This document shows positions 8,990-21,118 of a stretch of 64,000 bases of DNA, in pieces; position 1 is the stretch's first letter; each line of letters begins with the position of its first letter. This stretch comes from Orobanche coerulescens. Its lineage: Eukaryota > Streptophyta > Magnoliopsida > Lamiales > Orobanchaceae. Location: the NCBI GenBank assembly GCA_033398695.1, contig JAWKAU010000045.1, positions 62,001 through 126,000 of the forward strand, read 5' to 3'. A model generated the notes under the pieces. It had not been told where the DNA came from, searched no databases, and saw only the letters and a list, made by a program, of their open reading frames with translations. Position numbers and translations under genes: made by a program.

Positions 8990-10381
8990 ATGATATCTCA
9001 ACTGAAGGAAGATGTAATTAAAGGAAAAGATCTTGGCTTTATGGTTCATGAGGATAGTATTCTGAGATTTCAGGGCAGGCTTTGTGTTCCGAATGATTTA
9101 GAGTTGAGGCAGAGAATTCTCCGAGAAGCTCATGCTATGCCTTACTCAATCCACCCCGGGACGAGTAAGATGTACAAAGATTTGAAGCGCAATTTTTGGT
9201 GGAATAACATGAAGAAGGATGTCACGGAGTTTGCACTATGGTGCTTAACTTGTCAGCAAGTCAAGATCGAACATTAACGACCAGCGGGGTTATTGAAACC
9301 TTTTCCCATTCCCGAGTGGAAGTGGGAAGACATCTCCATGGATTTCATCACTGGCATGCCGAGAACTAGGACCGGAATGAATATGATTTGGGTAATCATC
9401 GATTGGTTGACCAAATCTGCACACTTCTTGGGTATTAAGGATACTTGGGGACCGGAGAGATTGGCTCAAACCTTTATAGCTGATATCGTAAGATTGCACG
9501 GTGCCCCCAAGACCATTGTTTCTGATCGAGACAGTCGTTTCGTATCGCATTTTTGGAAGGCCGTTCATCAGGCTTTGGGTACTGAGTTGAGATTGAGTAC
9601 TTCCTTTCATCCTTAGTCAGACAGTCAGATAGAGAGGAAAATTCAGACGTTGGAAGATATGTTGCGAGCTTGTGCTTTAGACTGGAGTAATGATTGGGAA
9701 CTTCACTTGCCATTGATCGAGTTTGCCTATAATAATAGTTGGCATGCGTCGATCAAGATGGCACCATTCGAGGCACTTTATGGTAGGCGGTGTAGGTCGC
9801 CATTATGTTGGGATAAGGCTTCGGAGCTAATTGGGACAAAACCGGATATGTTGATGGAAGCTAAGGAAAAGATTTCTATTATCCGGGACCGATTGCTGAC
9901 TGCCCAGAGCCGTCAGAAACCTTATGCTGATACTCATCGTCGACCCTTGGAGTTTGAAGTGGGGGATCATGTCTTACTCAATGTGTCGCCGACCAGAGGG
10001 GTTTTTCGCTTCGGGAAAAAGGGGAAACTTAGTCCGAGGTATATCGGGCCTTTCGAGATCTTGGACAGAGTTGGAGATTTAGCTTATCGCTTGGCGTTGC
10101 CTCCATCTTTGAGTCACGTCCATAATGTTTTTCATGTGTCTCCGATGAGAAAGTACGTGTCGGATCCGATCCACATTATCGACTATAGTGAGATCGACGT
10201 AGCCGAGGATATCACCTTTCCAGAGAGACCCGTGAAGGTCCTTGAGCGTCGCGAGAAACAACTTCGGCATAAGACCATTCCACTGGTTAAAGTGCAATGG
10301 TCGAGACATGGAGTCGAGAAGGCAACTTGGGAAACGGAAGAGAAGATGCGGTCGGAGTACCCTAAACTTTTTATTTCTTAA
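8990..10381 (+). pseudogene. G2 integrase and chromodomain, three frames
   Basis: The HHCC zinc domain is in 8990-9277 (REAHAMPYSIHPG, CLTCQQVKIEH). The catalytic core is in 9293-9616 (SMDFITG, IVSDRDSRF) and continues in 9650-10381 with the C-terminal domain (GVFRFGKKGKLSPRYIGPFE) and the chromodomain (IPLVKVQWSRHGVEKATWET). The catalytic Glu lies in the interval between stops (SDSQIERKIQ). Stops at 9275 and 9614 look like C-to-T changes at former Gln codons. Confidence 0.92.
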
Positions 10382-10416
10382 GTTTCGGGACGAAACTTCT
10401 TTTTAGAGGGAGAGAA
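10380..10416 (+). promoter_or_regulatory. G2 pre-PPT hairpin and polypurine tract
   Basis: AAGTTTC (10380-10386), GGGAC, GAAACTT (10392-10398), then TTTTAGAGGGAGAGAA ending at 10416, directly before the LTR start TGTAATACCC. Confidence 0.87.
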
Positions 10417-10578
10417 TGTAATACCCGTATTTTTTATTAACTGTTGACCTTGCCATTCTCCTTATTTTGTCGCTCTGTAAACTTTTGGTGACGTTGTTGA
10501 TATTATTATAGAGTTCGTATCTTGTTTGGATCACGATCATGTTATTGGACCTTGCGGAAGTGTTCTGGGTCAGAGGTA

Positions 10579-11099
10579 TAGCGCACGCTAGGCCTAGGCT
10601 AACGCATGCTAATTCTGCTTGATTAGCGCACACTAGCTTTGAGCCGTAGTGCGCGCTAAGGTACCACTCAGTTCAGAACCAGTAACACATACTGCTCTCT
10701 GGACTGGCAGTTAACGCATGCTAGGAGTTCATTAGTGCATGCAAATTCGTGGTCAGTAGCGCACGCTAACATACGTCCGTAGCGTACGCTAACAGGTTGG
10801 TTAGCAGAGATAGTGAGGTTATCAGGTTTTCTGGATTATCAGTTAACACACGCTAGGCTTCGGCTAGCGCATGCTATGAGAGCTGCGTGGCGCATGCTAA
10901 GCCATAGTGGTAGCGTGCGCTAAGACTCGAGCAGGGTAGGGGACAGTAGGGTCTGGACTCCAGTTACTGGACACCACTTCTTGGATAACGCATGCTAAAG
11001 ATAGGCGATTAGCGTACGCTAACGGGGCAGGCAGAAGCCACTGGACTACCCGGTGACCTTGCTAGCGCACGCTAATAAAGGAGGCGTAGCGTGCGCTAG
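10579..11099 (+). repeat. G2 LTR array of TAGCG-NN-CGCTA palindromes
   Basis: About 17 copies of TAGCGCACGCTA and close variants occur here (for example 10579-10590). Variants are TAGCGTACGCTA, TAGCGTGCGCTA, TAACGCATGCTA and TAGCGCATGCTA. The outer five bases pair as an inverted repeat around a variable two-base centre; CA and TG centres are the same site on opposite strands. Spacing is irregular. The last copy ends about 10 bp before the TATA box. Confidence 0.93.
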
Positions 11100-11109
11100 A
11101 CTAGGCGAA

Positions 11110-11117
11110 TATATATT
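11110..11117 (+). promoter_or_regulatory. G2 LTR TATA box
   Basis: TATATATT lies immediately after the palindrome array. The start site is expected near 11140, where CATTTTTCATC is found. Confidence 0.6.
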
Positions 11118-11734
11118 GGACAGTTGACTTCCATTTCGTCATTTTTCATCCTCTTCACTCATTTCCGACAGGAGCAGCTCAGGAGAGATGATTTTGGGCG
11201 ATTGGAAGCGAATTTTCTTCTAACATCAACATATTTGGTTGGGGAACAAGGACTATATAACATCTACTCTATTCTAACGTCCAAATCAAGGTATAAATCC
11301 TTAGAACCCTATTTTTGGGAATTTTGGGGTTTTTTTGTAGATTCGTACGACTTATCCGTTTTGAGGCTTGAGAACCTTGAGATTATGATGTATCTATTCC
11401 ATATACATGCTTTTCCTACGATTTTACGGATTGGATTGTGCCGTTTTCGGACTTGTGAGAGTTTGGGCGATTTTCCAACCTCTAGTTGTTTATCCGTGTA
11501 TTTTCGTGAATCATAGATGGGTTTCGGGAGTTTCTTCGAGTAATTTGAGTATGGATTATTAATTATCATATTCCTTGCGAATCGTTTAGGTGCCGGAAGC
11601 GCGTTCTCGGACCTACCAAACTCATACCCCTTTTTCCGTTCAATTTCTCGATGTCTCAAAGGTAAGTATATATTTATGATTGTACGTTCTCGACTTTGAA
11701 AGTAAGGTGTATTAATGGCATGATTATTTATATC

Positions 11735-11873
11735 CACTCTGGGGCGGGCCGATGGGTCCCCTGAGGGTTTCGTAGCCTCTTGGTGCGATTCCACGGATGA
11801 TATGAACGAACCACTCTGGGATGGACCGATGAGTCCTCTGAGGGTTCCATAGCCTCTGGTGCGGTTCCACGGT
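11735..11873 (+). repeat. G2 LTR duplicated ~76-bp module
   Basis: Two copies begin CCACTCTGGG (about 11735 and 11811), continue through GG(G/A)CCGATG(G/A)GTCC(C/T)CTGAGGGTT and end GATTCCACGG or GGTTCCACGG. This is the positional counterpart of the duplicated module in G1 (4051-4180). Confidence 0.65.
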
Positions 11874-11876
11874 ATT

Positions 11877-11881
11877 CATAT
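11877..11881. repeat. Target-site duplication CATAT (left)
   Basis: CATAT directly precedes the element at 11882 and is repeated directly after it at 20609-20613. Confidence 0.9.
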
Positions 11882-14800
11882 TGTAACACCCCCAATCCGC
11901 TCAGGGATATTACACGCCGTAGAACCTTTCCTCAAGGATCTACCAGGCTGGTAACGACATTTAACATCTCGACAATGCCTTCGAGGCTACAATGACTCAG
12001 TAGACCGATTTGGTCTTTCCACAAATACATACAACTCAAATACAACTCATGCCCACGCAGGGGACAAAATACAACTACACCCGCATAACGGAACAATACA
12101 AAGAAATGAAAATAAAGTACAACTGAACCAACACACGATGTACGGTTCCTCATGTGATTAGTATCGATCATCTTTCATCATCCTTCGTGTCGACCCTGTG
12201 TTATGCTCCAAAACCTGAATGCAAAAACAGACATCCACCCCCCGAATACTCGGGGGTTAGCAAAACTCCACTGTTTTGCTAGTGCAAGAACAAAGTGCAA
12301 ATACAAGCCATACAATTCACATTCCACGAATAACAATAACCGAGGATCCTCAAAGATCCAAACGAAACGAAAAGTACTTCCCGAGGCAAGGGTTTGAGAA
12401 AACATTTCAAAATCGAAATATCATAAATTAATGGAAGTAATTTATAAAATGACTTAGAATGCCATCGAGAGTTTTAATAGAAAACAATTTAGGATTATCA
12501 AATCCTACTTTTCAAAATCCAAAAGACAAAAGGGGTCACCGCCCCAAAGGTTTACTTTCCGAAAAATGACGTTTACCAAACCGTTGGGATTTTAGCCCCA
12601 AATCCGTAAAACGACTTTTATAAAACTATTGGGATTTTAGCCCCAAATCTCATCAACTCACAGTACACGAGAACGACAACAAGGTTCGTTTTCCAACATC
12701 AAAATCCACAAATAAAGGATTTAAAATAAACAACAAAATACTCTAGTGCCATCCTAGCCAAGTAAGCCAAACGAACAACTTACCTCTTACACATTTAGTC
12801 AATGCATGCAAATGAAAACCGTTCAAAAGCACTCATTTCCGGAAATGCCAATATCGAATCACATTTGTAAAAATGCACCACAATTAACCGCGGACCCACA
12901 GCTTCGTGGATCCCTGCCGAGACCCCGTCGGATCTAACCCACAGTGGTTAAAAGCAAGCTCGCGGTTCCACAGCTTCGTGGAGCCCTACCGAGACCCCGT
13001 CGGATCTAACCCGTAGTGAGCATACACACACACACGTTACTCATGCAATACTAACATGCTAAGAATGTAAGTTCATTAAGAATACTCACTAGAGATGGCC
13101 ATTAACTCGACACCATTACCAAACTCTTCAAAAATACAATAACAAGCTTAAATAAGGAATACACGATTCCATAACTGAAACAATAGGAGTATCATCATAA
13201 AATCCTTCAATGTTCAAAATAACCAAATCATAATCAATTCTCAAAACACCGTTCACAAATCACACTCGTTTTGAAAGAAAGCCTTTAACGAGGCCAAACC
13301 GAAATCCTTTGAAACTTCATTTCAAATAACCAAACAAACACATTAAGATGACCACCGATCATCATATCCATAAAACGAGAAAAGTATGGGCAAGGTACTT
13401 GCCTCGAATAAGAACAACGCGGAGAATCGACCGAAGTAGGTTGGCCCGAACCGACTACGTACCCGCCGACTCCACCGAACGCCAACTCACGTTCATAAAC
13501 TAAGAAGGACAAATAATAACAATGAAATGAATTCCATAACACGACTCAAAGCCGTTGAATTCAAAGAACGAATGACGAAAGTTCACGGATTTCCCCCAAA
13601 TTGGCCAAGAACACGATTCGTTCCGTCAAAACCCGAAAACGGAATTCCAAGTTGAAATATGGATATACAATCCATAGAATATGTTTAACAACATCATTTA
13701 ACCATAATCGATCCATCGAAAACGGATGAAAAACGAGATCGGGGACAAATCCCCCAAAAAGTCAATTCGAAGGAAATCAAGAAATTTACTTCGATTCGAC
13801 GAAGAACAATGGATTAAATGATGTTAAACACAAGAATACTATCAAGATTAATCATACCCATCATGAATTAATCAACAACATGGAACGAATCGGACGAAAA
13901 TGCAAAAATCCCCAAATTCACGAAATTAGGGTTCTAAGGAAGATTACCTTGATTCATTTGAATCAAAGGTTGATAACGGACGATCGATTGATGTTATGAA
14001 CTCAAGGACTTCATGGATTTGTTGTTAAACAACATGGCTTCGCCGCCCATGAATCGCCACTCGCGGATGGAGAAGGAAGGAAATGAAAACGGTGAAATGT
14101 GACTCGACCATATTTATCTTTGGGCGACCTAGCGTGCGCTAGCCTTCCGGACTAGCGTGCGCTATCGGCAGATCGGCCGAGTACCCTCGGCCAGGCCCAC
14201 ACGACCCGGCATCACCGACCAACCCCTGCGACCGAACTCATCGGCCCAACTCCGCTTAGCGTGCACTACGGCCGGATACTGCGCGCTAGCCGACTGGCCC
14301 AAGAGCTACTAGATCGAATCGCCCGGCAGTAACGTCGCTAGCCGGACGACGGCGTCGCTACGCTGCCGACTAGTGCGCTACGCTCGGCGTAGCGTGCGCT
14401 ACTCGCCGATCCCGACCGAGTCAGTAACCTTAGAAACCCCAGCTGTGCCCGAGCAGATAGCGTCGCGCTACCACCGGCGGCGCTACACGTGCGGTTAGCG
14501 CACAGCTTCCGGCCGTGGCGTGCGCTTACGCCGGTTCTGCCGCACCGTCCGGCGGTGCAATCGTCGGCCATCCATAACGTCCGGCCCGATCCGCCGCCGC
14601 GTGGCTCGACGACCCGATTTCCGAAAACGTACGGAACAAACACGACGAAAAGTTCGCGGACAACATAAACGACTCGAAATGAAAGCGTAATACCATAATT
14701 AGTCATACGCGACCAAGAAACGGGTCGAGACAACAATTACAGATACGGATACCCGTAACTTTCAAGAAATTACAAAATGGCCCAAAACGCCCGGAAATCA

Positions 14801-15095
14801 CGATACGTGATCGAATAACCAAACCGAAGTTCACAACACGTCCAACAAAGTTAAACGGACTTGCGGGAAACTCGAAACAACAGTTTCGGACGAGATTCGC
14901 AAGAATCGAACTCAAGTGCGGAAAAGTCGCGAAAAAGCACGGAACTCAACAAAACGACACCGAAACGAACTCGGATGTCAAAAAGTGTAGAATTAATCAT
15001 TCTCAGAATGACGAAACGGACATGAGCGAGTCGTTAAAACAGACTTCCGTCGAAAAAAAAGAAATTACCGGAAATCGAAAATTGCGGATATTACA
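11882..15095 (-). repeat. 3' LTR of the non-autonomous element
   Basis: On the minus strand it starts TGTAATATCC (at 15095) and ends GGGTGTTACA (at 11882). It is very similar to 17409-20608 throughout, with scattered substitutions and small indels. It carries a palindrome array (14128-14535), a minus-strand TATA-like ATAAATA at about 14110-14117, and the duplicated hairpin module of the G1 type at about 12890-13020. Confidence 0.92.
14128..14535 (-). repeat. Palindrome array, TAGCGTGCGCTA class, left LTR
   Basis: Copies of TAGCGTGCGCTA and variants lie near 14129, 14152, 14255, 14282, 14387, 14458, 14493 and 14515 within GC-rich DNA. On the element's strand the array is immediately upstream of the TATA-like sequence at 14110-14117. 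Confidence 0.88.
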
Positions 15096-15132
15096 TTCTA
15101 CCCTCCTTAAAAGAAGTTTCGTCCCAAAACTT
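15096..15132 (-). promoter_or_regulatory. Polypurine tract and hairpin of the non-autonomous element
   Basis: Read on the minus strand: AAGTTTT, GGGAC, GAAACTT (15132-15114), then CTTTTAAGGAGGGTAGAA up to the LTR start. One stem pair is a G-T wobble. It closely matches the G1 tract. Confidence 0.85.
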
Positions 15133-17392
15133 AAAACAAGTAGGGAGAAGAAATATTCCTTCAGGAAAAACTCAACGAGATACACAAGAATGCGTAACTA
15201 ACGCCCAACGGCGAAATGTTACAACCAACGCAAAGGAATGCACGGTGTGTAAACACGCTCCACGGCGACCAACACAACGTCGCCGTTAGGGATACAATAA
15301 AACCAACAAATGACAAGCGTCATCAAACGGATAATATAGCCAAGTCAATTATCCGACAATCACAAAACACAACGAACGAAAATCAATACGATTGACCAAC
15401 CCAACGGTTCATCAATCAAAACGCGAGTCAAACGCTGAACAAATACGAAATCCCACCGCCTAAGGTTGAAAGATCGAAAACGAGACTAATTTCCCGAACT
15501 GAAGGGAATTACGAAGGAGCCTGAATGTTCACCAATCACGGAACGAGGTCAATAAAAACCGAACAATCAAACGATCAAACCACAACGATCGAGACAACAA
15601 AAATCGAAGAATCATGTTCGAATCACGAAGAACAATAAAATTTCAAACAACAACTCCAAGGTTCACATCTCGACTCGAGACAATATATGATCCGGTGAAA
15701 ACAACAGGATGTGCATTCACATAAGATCCACAGGAAAGGGAATAGCAATTAAAAAGTCACAACGACAAACGAGTTATTCCGAAACAATACTACACTCGTT
15801 CGATAAACAATAGCAAGGGGCAGGACAAGCTCAGAAATGTCAACGAACATAAATGAGTCGACAGAGTCGAAAACACAAGAGTTCCAAAGCCGATCCACTT
15901 CGAATAAAAGAACTAGTAGAACCAGATGATGTCACTCCCAAACAAGGTTCACAAGAATCGAACTGAACCCGAAAAAGTAACATCGATAACCAGATCGACC
16001 CACAACAAGATCACAACTCGTTCGGACGATGAAATCGAAATACGGAACAAGTTCATAAAGTGCCAACGAACATGAGCGAATCGATAGACTGGAGAAAGAG
16101 AAAATACAGAAGTCAAAATAGTACGGGCATTACCTCCGACCTCGTCCACGAAATTCACAAAAACGGGAGCAAGGTAACAAGACATTAAACAATCGACGCA
16201 TAACGGAACCATCACCGATGCACACGGTCATACCAAACCAAGCTCTAACAGCTCGCACATGCGCGACAACGCATAAATTGCCATGAGGCGACAACATTCA
16301 ATACCAACACTCCGCCTCTCACAGGGGCTAGCACAACCAATGTGTGGAAAGCGTCTCAACGCTCACACCGCCAATTCGATCATACTCGGGAGAAAGTATC
16401 AAAATGACAACGCGAACATCACACATACATACCCAAATTCCTCAAACGGGAATGGATAGGTTTTAAAAACGAAAACCTCATTTTGAAAATAATTTAGAAG
16501 AACACCGATTGATCTTGAGTATCACCTTTCAAAAAGTACAAACGTGAAACATCATTATCGAGACTTTGGAGAACCATATCACATTTGATAAAAATGAGGA
16601 CATTTTCTCTTAGTGAAAACTTTCAAAATATTCGACCCTCGGGTCTAAATAAAAGTGTTGAAAATATCTCAAAATATTTTGGTCCTCGAGGTAGAAAATT
16701 TTTGAAATACATTGTGGCACCTAGGATGTACCACAAGAAAATAAGTCATTTGAAAAGTATGTCTCAAGTTTATTTTTCTAAGATACTCAAGGTTTTCAAA
16801 ATCCAATAGGCGAATGCCCAAAACTCACACATACCGACGTTCACTAAAACAACTCCTAGCACACGCATCAAAACGTTTAAAATCAAGACAATACATGTCG
16901 TTAAACGAAAATAAAGGATAAAATACCACATTCAGAACAAAACCACTGATAAAATACCCTCCCATCAGCTAGTGAACAAGTCGACGCGTATAAGCACAAA
17001 GCTTCCACAAGAGACTTGTAAACGTGCAAATCGATTCGAAAATCATCAACAACGGACAAAAACAACAATAAAAAGACATCACAAACGACTTACACTCCTC
17101 ATATAAATCAAATACGAGACTCGACTAAATACATATCGTGAAATCAAAATTCACATAAGGATTCCACCACTTAACAAATAATCATAAAAATAGCTCGTGT
17201 CACACGAGGCACAACACAAAGAAGGGAGACTTACTTCCACAGTCGCACGAAGATGATGATCGCCCCACGATACTAATCACGACCAACAAACTCAAACGAC
17301 GCGTCGCGACACGACTCGGCCGAGATAAAATCCGACGAAACAAGACTCAAACAACACGACTTGACCCGGCGGCCTAGGTTTCCTCAACCTAA

Positions 17393-17404
17393 GCTCCGAT
17401 ACCA
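17393..17404 (-). promoter_or_regulatory. Primer-binding site of the non-autonomous element
   Basis: On the minus strand TGGTATCGGAGC lies 4 bases from the right LTR. It matches the initiator tRNA-Met site class and is identical to the G3 site. Confidence 0.9.
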
Positions 17405-17408
17405 TTTA

Positions 17409-20400
17409 TGTAACACCCCAATCCGCTCGTGGATATTACACGCCGTAGAACCTTTCCTCAAGGATCTACCAGTGTAACGACATTTAACATCTCGACAATG
17501 CCTTCGAGGCTACAATGACTCGAGACCGATTTGGTCTTTCCACAAATACATACAACTCAAATACAACTCATGCCCACGCAGGGACAAAATACAACTACAC
17601 CCGCATAACGGAACAATACAAAGAAATGAAAATAAAGTACAATCGAACCAACACACGATGTACGGTTCCTCATGTGATTAGTATCGATCATCTTTCATCA
17701 TCCTTCGTGCCGACCACGTGTTATGCTCCAAAACCCGAATGCAAAACAGACATCCACCCCGAATACTGGGGTTAGCAAAACTCCACTGTTTTGCTAGTGC
17801 AAGAACAAAGTGCAAATACGAGCCATACAATTCACATTCCACGAATAACAATAACCGAGGATCCTCAAAGATCCAAACGAAACGAAAAGTACTTCCCGAG
17901 GCAAGGGTTTGAGAAAACATTTCAAAATCGAAATATCATAAATTAATGGAAGTAATTTATAAAATGACTTAGAATGCCATCGAGAGTTTTAATAGAAAAC
18001 AATTTAGGATTATCAAATCCTACTTTTCAAAATCCAAAAGACAAAAGGGGTCACCGCCCCAAAGGTTTACTTTCTGAAAAATGACGTTTACCAAACCGTT
18101 GGGATTTTAGCCCCAAATCCGTAAAACGACTTTTATAAAACCATTGGGATTTTAGCCCCAAATCTCATCAACTCACAGTACACGAGAACGACAACAAGGT
18201 TCATTTTCCAACATCAAAATCCACAAATAAAGGATTTAAAATAAACAACAAAATACTCTAGTGCCATCCTAGCCAAGTAAGCCAAACGAACAACTTACCT
18301 CTTACACATTTAGTCAATGCATGCAAATGAAAACCGTTCAAAAGCACTCGTTTCCGGAAATGCCAATATCGAATCACATTTGTAAAAATGCACCACAATT
18401 AACCGCGGACCCACAGCTTCGTGGATCCCTGCCGAGACCCCGTCGGATCTAACCCACAGTGGTTAAAAGCAAGCTCGCGGTTCCACGGCCCGTGGAGCCC
18501 TACCGAGACCCCGTCGGATCTAACCCGTAGTGAGCATACACACACACACGTTACTCATGCAATACTAACATGCTAAGAATGTAAGTTCATTAAGAATACT
18601 CACTAGAGATGGCCATTAACTCGACACCATTACCAAACTCTTCAAAAATACAATAACAAGCTTAAATAAGGAATACACGATTCCATAACTGAAACAATAG
18701 GAGTATCATCATAAAATCCTTCAATGTTCAAAATAACCAAATCATAATCAATTCTCAAAACACCGTTCACAAATCACACTCGTTTTGAAAGAAAGCCTTT
18801 AACGAGGCCAAATCAAATCCTTTGAAACTTCATTTCAAATAACCAAACAAACACATTAAGACGACCACCGATCATCATATCTATAAAACGAGAAAAGTAT
18901 GGGCAAGGTACTTGCCTCGAATAAGAACAACGCGGAGAATCGACCAAGTAGGTTGGCCCGAACCGACTACGTACTCCGCCGACTCCACCGAACGCCAACT
19001 CACGCTCATAAACTAAGAAGGACAAATAATAACAATGAAATGAATTCCATAACACGACTCAAAGCCGTTGAATTCAAAGAACGAATGACGAAAGTTCACG
19101 GATTTCCCCAAATTGGCCAAGAACACGATTCGTTCCTGGCCAAAACCCAAAACGGAATTCCAAGTTGAAATATGGATATACAATCCATAGAATATGTTTA
19201 ACAACATCATTTAACCATAATCGATCCATCGAAACGGATGAAAAACGAGATCGGGACAAATCCCCCAAAAAGTCAATTCAAGGAAATCAAGAAATATACT
19301 TCGATTCGACGAAGAACAATGGATTAAATGATGTTAAACACAAGAATACTATCAAGATTAAGCATACCCATCATGAATTAATCAACAACATGGAACGAAT
19401 CGGACGAAAATGCAAAAATCCCCAAATTCACGAAATTAGGGTTCTAAGGAAGATTACCTTGATCGGGTCAATCAAAGGTTGATAACGGACGATCGATTGA
19501 TGTTATGAACTCAAGGACTTCATGGATTTGTTGTTAAACAACATGGCTTCGTCGCCCATGAATCGCCACTCGCGGATGGAGAAGGAAGGAAATGAAAACG
19601 AAGTGAAATGTGACTGCCAACCATATTTATATCGGCGCCTAGCGTGCGCTAGCCTTCCCGGACTAGCGTGCGCTATCGGCCGGTGATCGGACGAGTACCC
19701 TCGGCCGTGGCCCACACGACCCGGCATCACCGACCAACCTGCCCGACCGAACTGCCGACCCAACTCCCGCTAGCGTGCGCTACGGCCGGATACTGCGCGC
19801 GCTAGCCGGTAGCCACCGGATCGAATCGCCCGGCAGTAACGACGCTAGCCGGCCGGCAAGGCGCTACGCTGCCCGACTAGCGCGCTACGCCGGCGTAGCG
19901 TGCGCTACTCGCCGATCTGACCGAGTCCGAACCTCGAAACCCCACCGCCCGGGCGATAGCGTCGCTGAGCCACCGGCGGCGTGCGCTACACTGCCGGTTA
20001 GCGCGCGCAGCCTTCCGGCCGTAGCGTGCGCTTACGGTTCTGCCGTACCGTCCGGCCGGTGCCCGCAATCGTCCGGCCGATCCCGCAACCGTCCGCCGGC
20101 ATCCGCAACCGCTGTGGCTCGACGACCCGATTTCCGAAAACGTACGGAACAAACACGACGAAAAGTTCGCGGACAACATAAACGACTCGAAATGAAAGCG
20201 TAATACCATAATTAGTCATACGCGACCAAGAAACGGGTCGAGACAACAATTACAGATACGGATACCCGTAACTTTCAAGAAATTACAAAATGGCCCAAAA
20301 CGCCCGGAAATCACGATACGTGATCGAATAACCAAACCGAAGTTCACAACACGTCCAACAAAGTTAAACGGACTTGCGGGAAACTCGAAACAACAGTTTC

Positions 20401-20608
20401 GGACGAGATTCGCAAGAATCGAACTCAAGTGCGGAAAAGTCGCGAAAAAGCACGGAACTCAACAAAACGACACCGAAACGAACTCGGATGTCAAAAAGTG
20501 TAGAATTAATCATTCTCAGAATGACGAAACGGACATGAGCGAGTCGTCAAAACAGACTTCCGTCGAAAAAAAAGAAATTACCGGAAATCGAAAATTGCGG
20601 ATATTACA
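17409..20608 (-). repeat. 5' LTR of the non-autonomous element
   Basis: This is the second copy of the LTR at 11882-15095, same orientation, ending GGATATTACA at 20608 on the plus strand. Differences between the two LTRs are mostly small indels concentrated in the GC-rich palindrome zone. Its hairpin module is near 18405-18530. Confidence 0.92.
19638..20036 (-). repeat. Palindrome array, TAGCGTGCGCTA class, right LTR
   Basis: Copies lie near 19639, 19663, 19760, 19796, 19878, 19896, 19998 and 20021. It corresponds to the left-LTR array and sits just upstream, on the minus strand, of the TATA-like ATAAATATGG at about 19621-19630. Confidence 0.88.
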
Positions 20609-20613
20609 CATAT
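20609..20613. repeat. Target-site duplication CATAT (right)
   Basis: Second copy of the 5-bp duplication made on insertion into the G2 LTR. Confidence 0.9.
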
Positions 20614-21118
20614 ATGTATTGATGTGATGCTATGAGATTTAGTTATTTCGGAATACTAGTCTTGAATTGATGAATTGACGGTTACTTTTACTTTACTCTC
20701 GAGGAGTATTGTATTTCATACTTGCACTAGCTATTCGACGGCTAACCCCTTTATGGGGGGGGATACTTTTTATGTATTTCAGGTTCCAGGAGAGCAGATA
20801 GGCAGGTATCGGGTTGGTATGAAGATGATGGGAAAGTGTAATACTGCATCTTATCTTTGGTTATGTTTTGTTTTTCTCCGTTCAATGTTGTTGTGCTGGA
20901 ATAGTTATTGACTACTCGAGTATTGTTTTCCGTTTTCCTTGATGTAATTCCTTTGGATACATTGGATATGTTTTGAATACCCTTTGTATTGTTCCTCATT
21001 CCATTGTCTGTAGACCTTCTCGATCAAAATGTATAGTTCCGCGTATGTTTAGCCTTGTGGGTCCCACGGTGGGACTCACGGCACTATAATATTCCCTGAA
21101 TAACTTGGGGGTGTTACA
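20614..21118 (+). repeat. G2 3' LTR, right part
   Basis: The G2 LTR resumes after the target duplication and ends GGGGGTGTTACA. The part from about 20942 matches the G2 5' LTR fragment (5336-5512). The copia segment begins at the next base. Confidence 0.9.

Larger units (their letters stand above)
10417..11881 (+). repeat. G2 3' LTR, left part
   Basis: It starts TGTAATACCCGTATTTTTTA and is interrupted at 11881 by the minus-strand element. It contains a palindrome array (10579-11099), a TATA box (11110-11117), the CATTTTTCATC string at about 11140-11150, and a duplicated module at 11735-11873. The continuation is 20614-21118. Confidence 0.9.
15096..17408 (-). other. Non-coding interior of the non-autonomous element (2.3 kb)
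   Basis: The sequence is A-rich on the plus strand, and short open frames such as 15949-16215 (minus) resemble no protein I know. No protease, RT, RNase H, integrase or zinc-knuckle motifs are visible on either strand. I see no palindrome array here. It presumably holds only packaging and priming signals. Confidence 0.8.
11882..20608 (-). mobile_element. Complete non-autonomous LTR element (LARD-like), 8727 bp
   Basis: Two LTRs of about 3.2 kb (11882-15095 and 17409-20608) flank a 2.3-kb internal region. It has a primer-binding site next to the right LTR and a polypurine tract next to the left LTR, so it is oriented on the minus strand. The 5-bp target duplication CATAT is perfect. No gag or pol is detectable in the interior. 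Long LTRs with a non-coding interior fit the class called large retrotransposon derivatives. Its 3' end shares GGGTAGAATGTAATATCCG with G1, which suggests mobilisation by the G1 family. Confidence 0.93.
5336..21118 (+). mobile_element. Ty3/gypsy chromovirus G2, interrupted by a non-autonomous element
   Basis: G2 has a truncated 5' LTR, primer-binding site, gag, protease, RT, RNase H, integrase, chromodomain, polypurine tract and a 3' LTR. The 3' LTR is split by the element at 11882-20608. The 3' LTR begins at 10417, resumes at 20614 and ends at 21118, where its last ~180 bp match 5336-5512. Stops and frameshifts in every domain make it non-functional. It is followed directly by copia sequence at 21119, so it probably inserted into copia copy 1. 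Confidence 0.9.

Noticed and set aside
11124..11516. 130-residue open frame in the G2 LTR
   Set aside because: It lies downstream of the LTR TATA box in transcribed LTR sequence, with no homology and no counterpart in related LTRs.
14338..14736. GC-rich open frames of 110-142 residues in the non-autonomous LTRs (also 19775-20209)
   Set aside because: They overlap the palindrome array, differ between the two LTR copies because of indels, and match nothing known.
16585..16809. 74-residue open frame in the non-autonomous interior
   Set aside because: No motif, AT-rich, and no codon pattern; probably chance.
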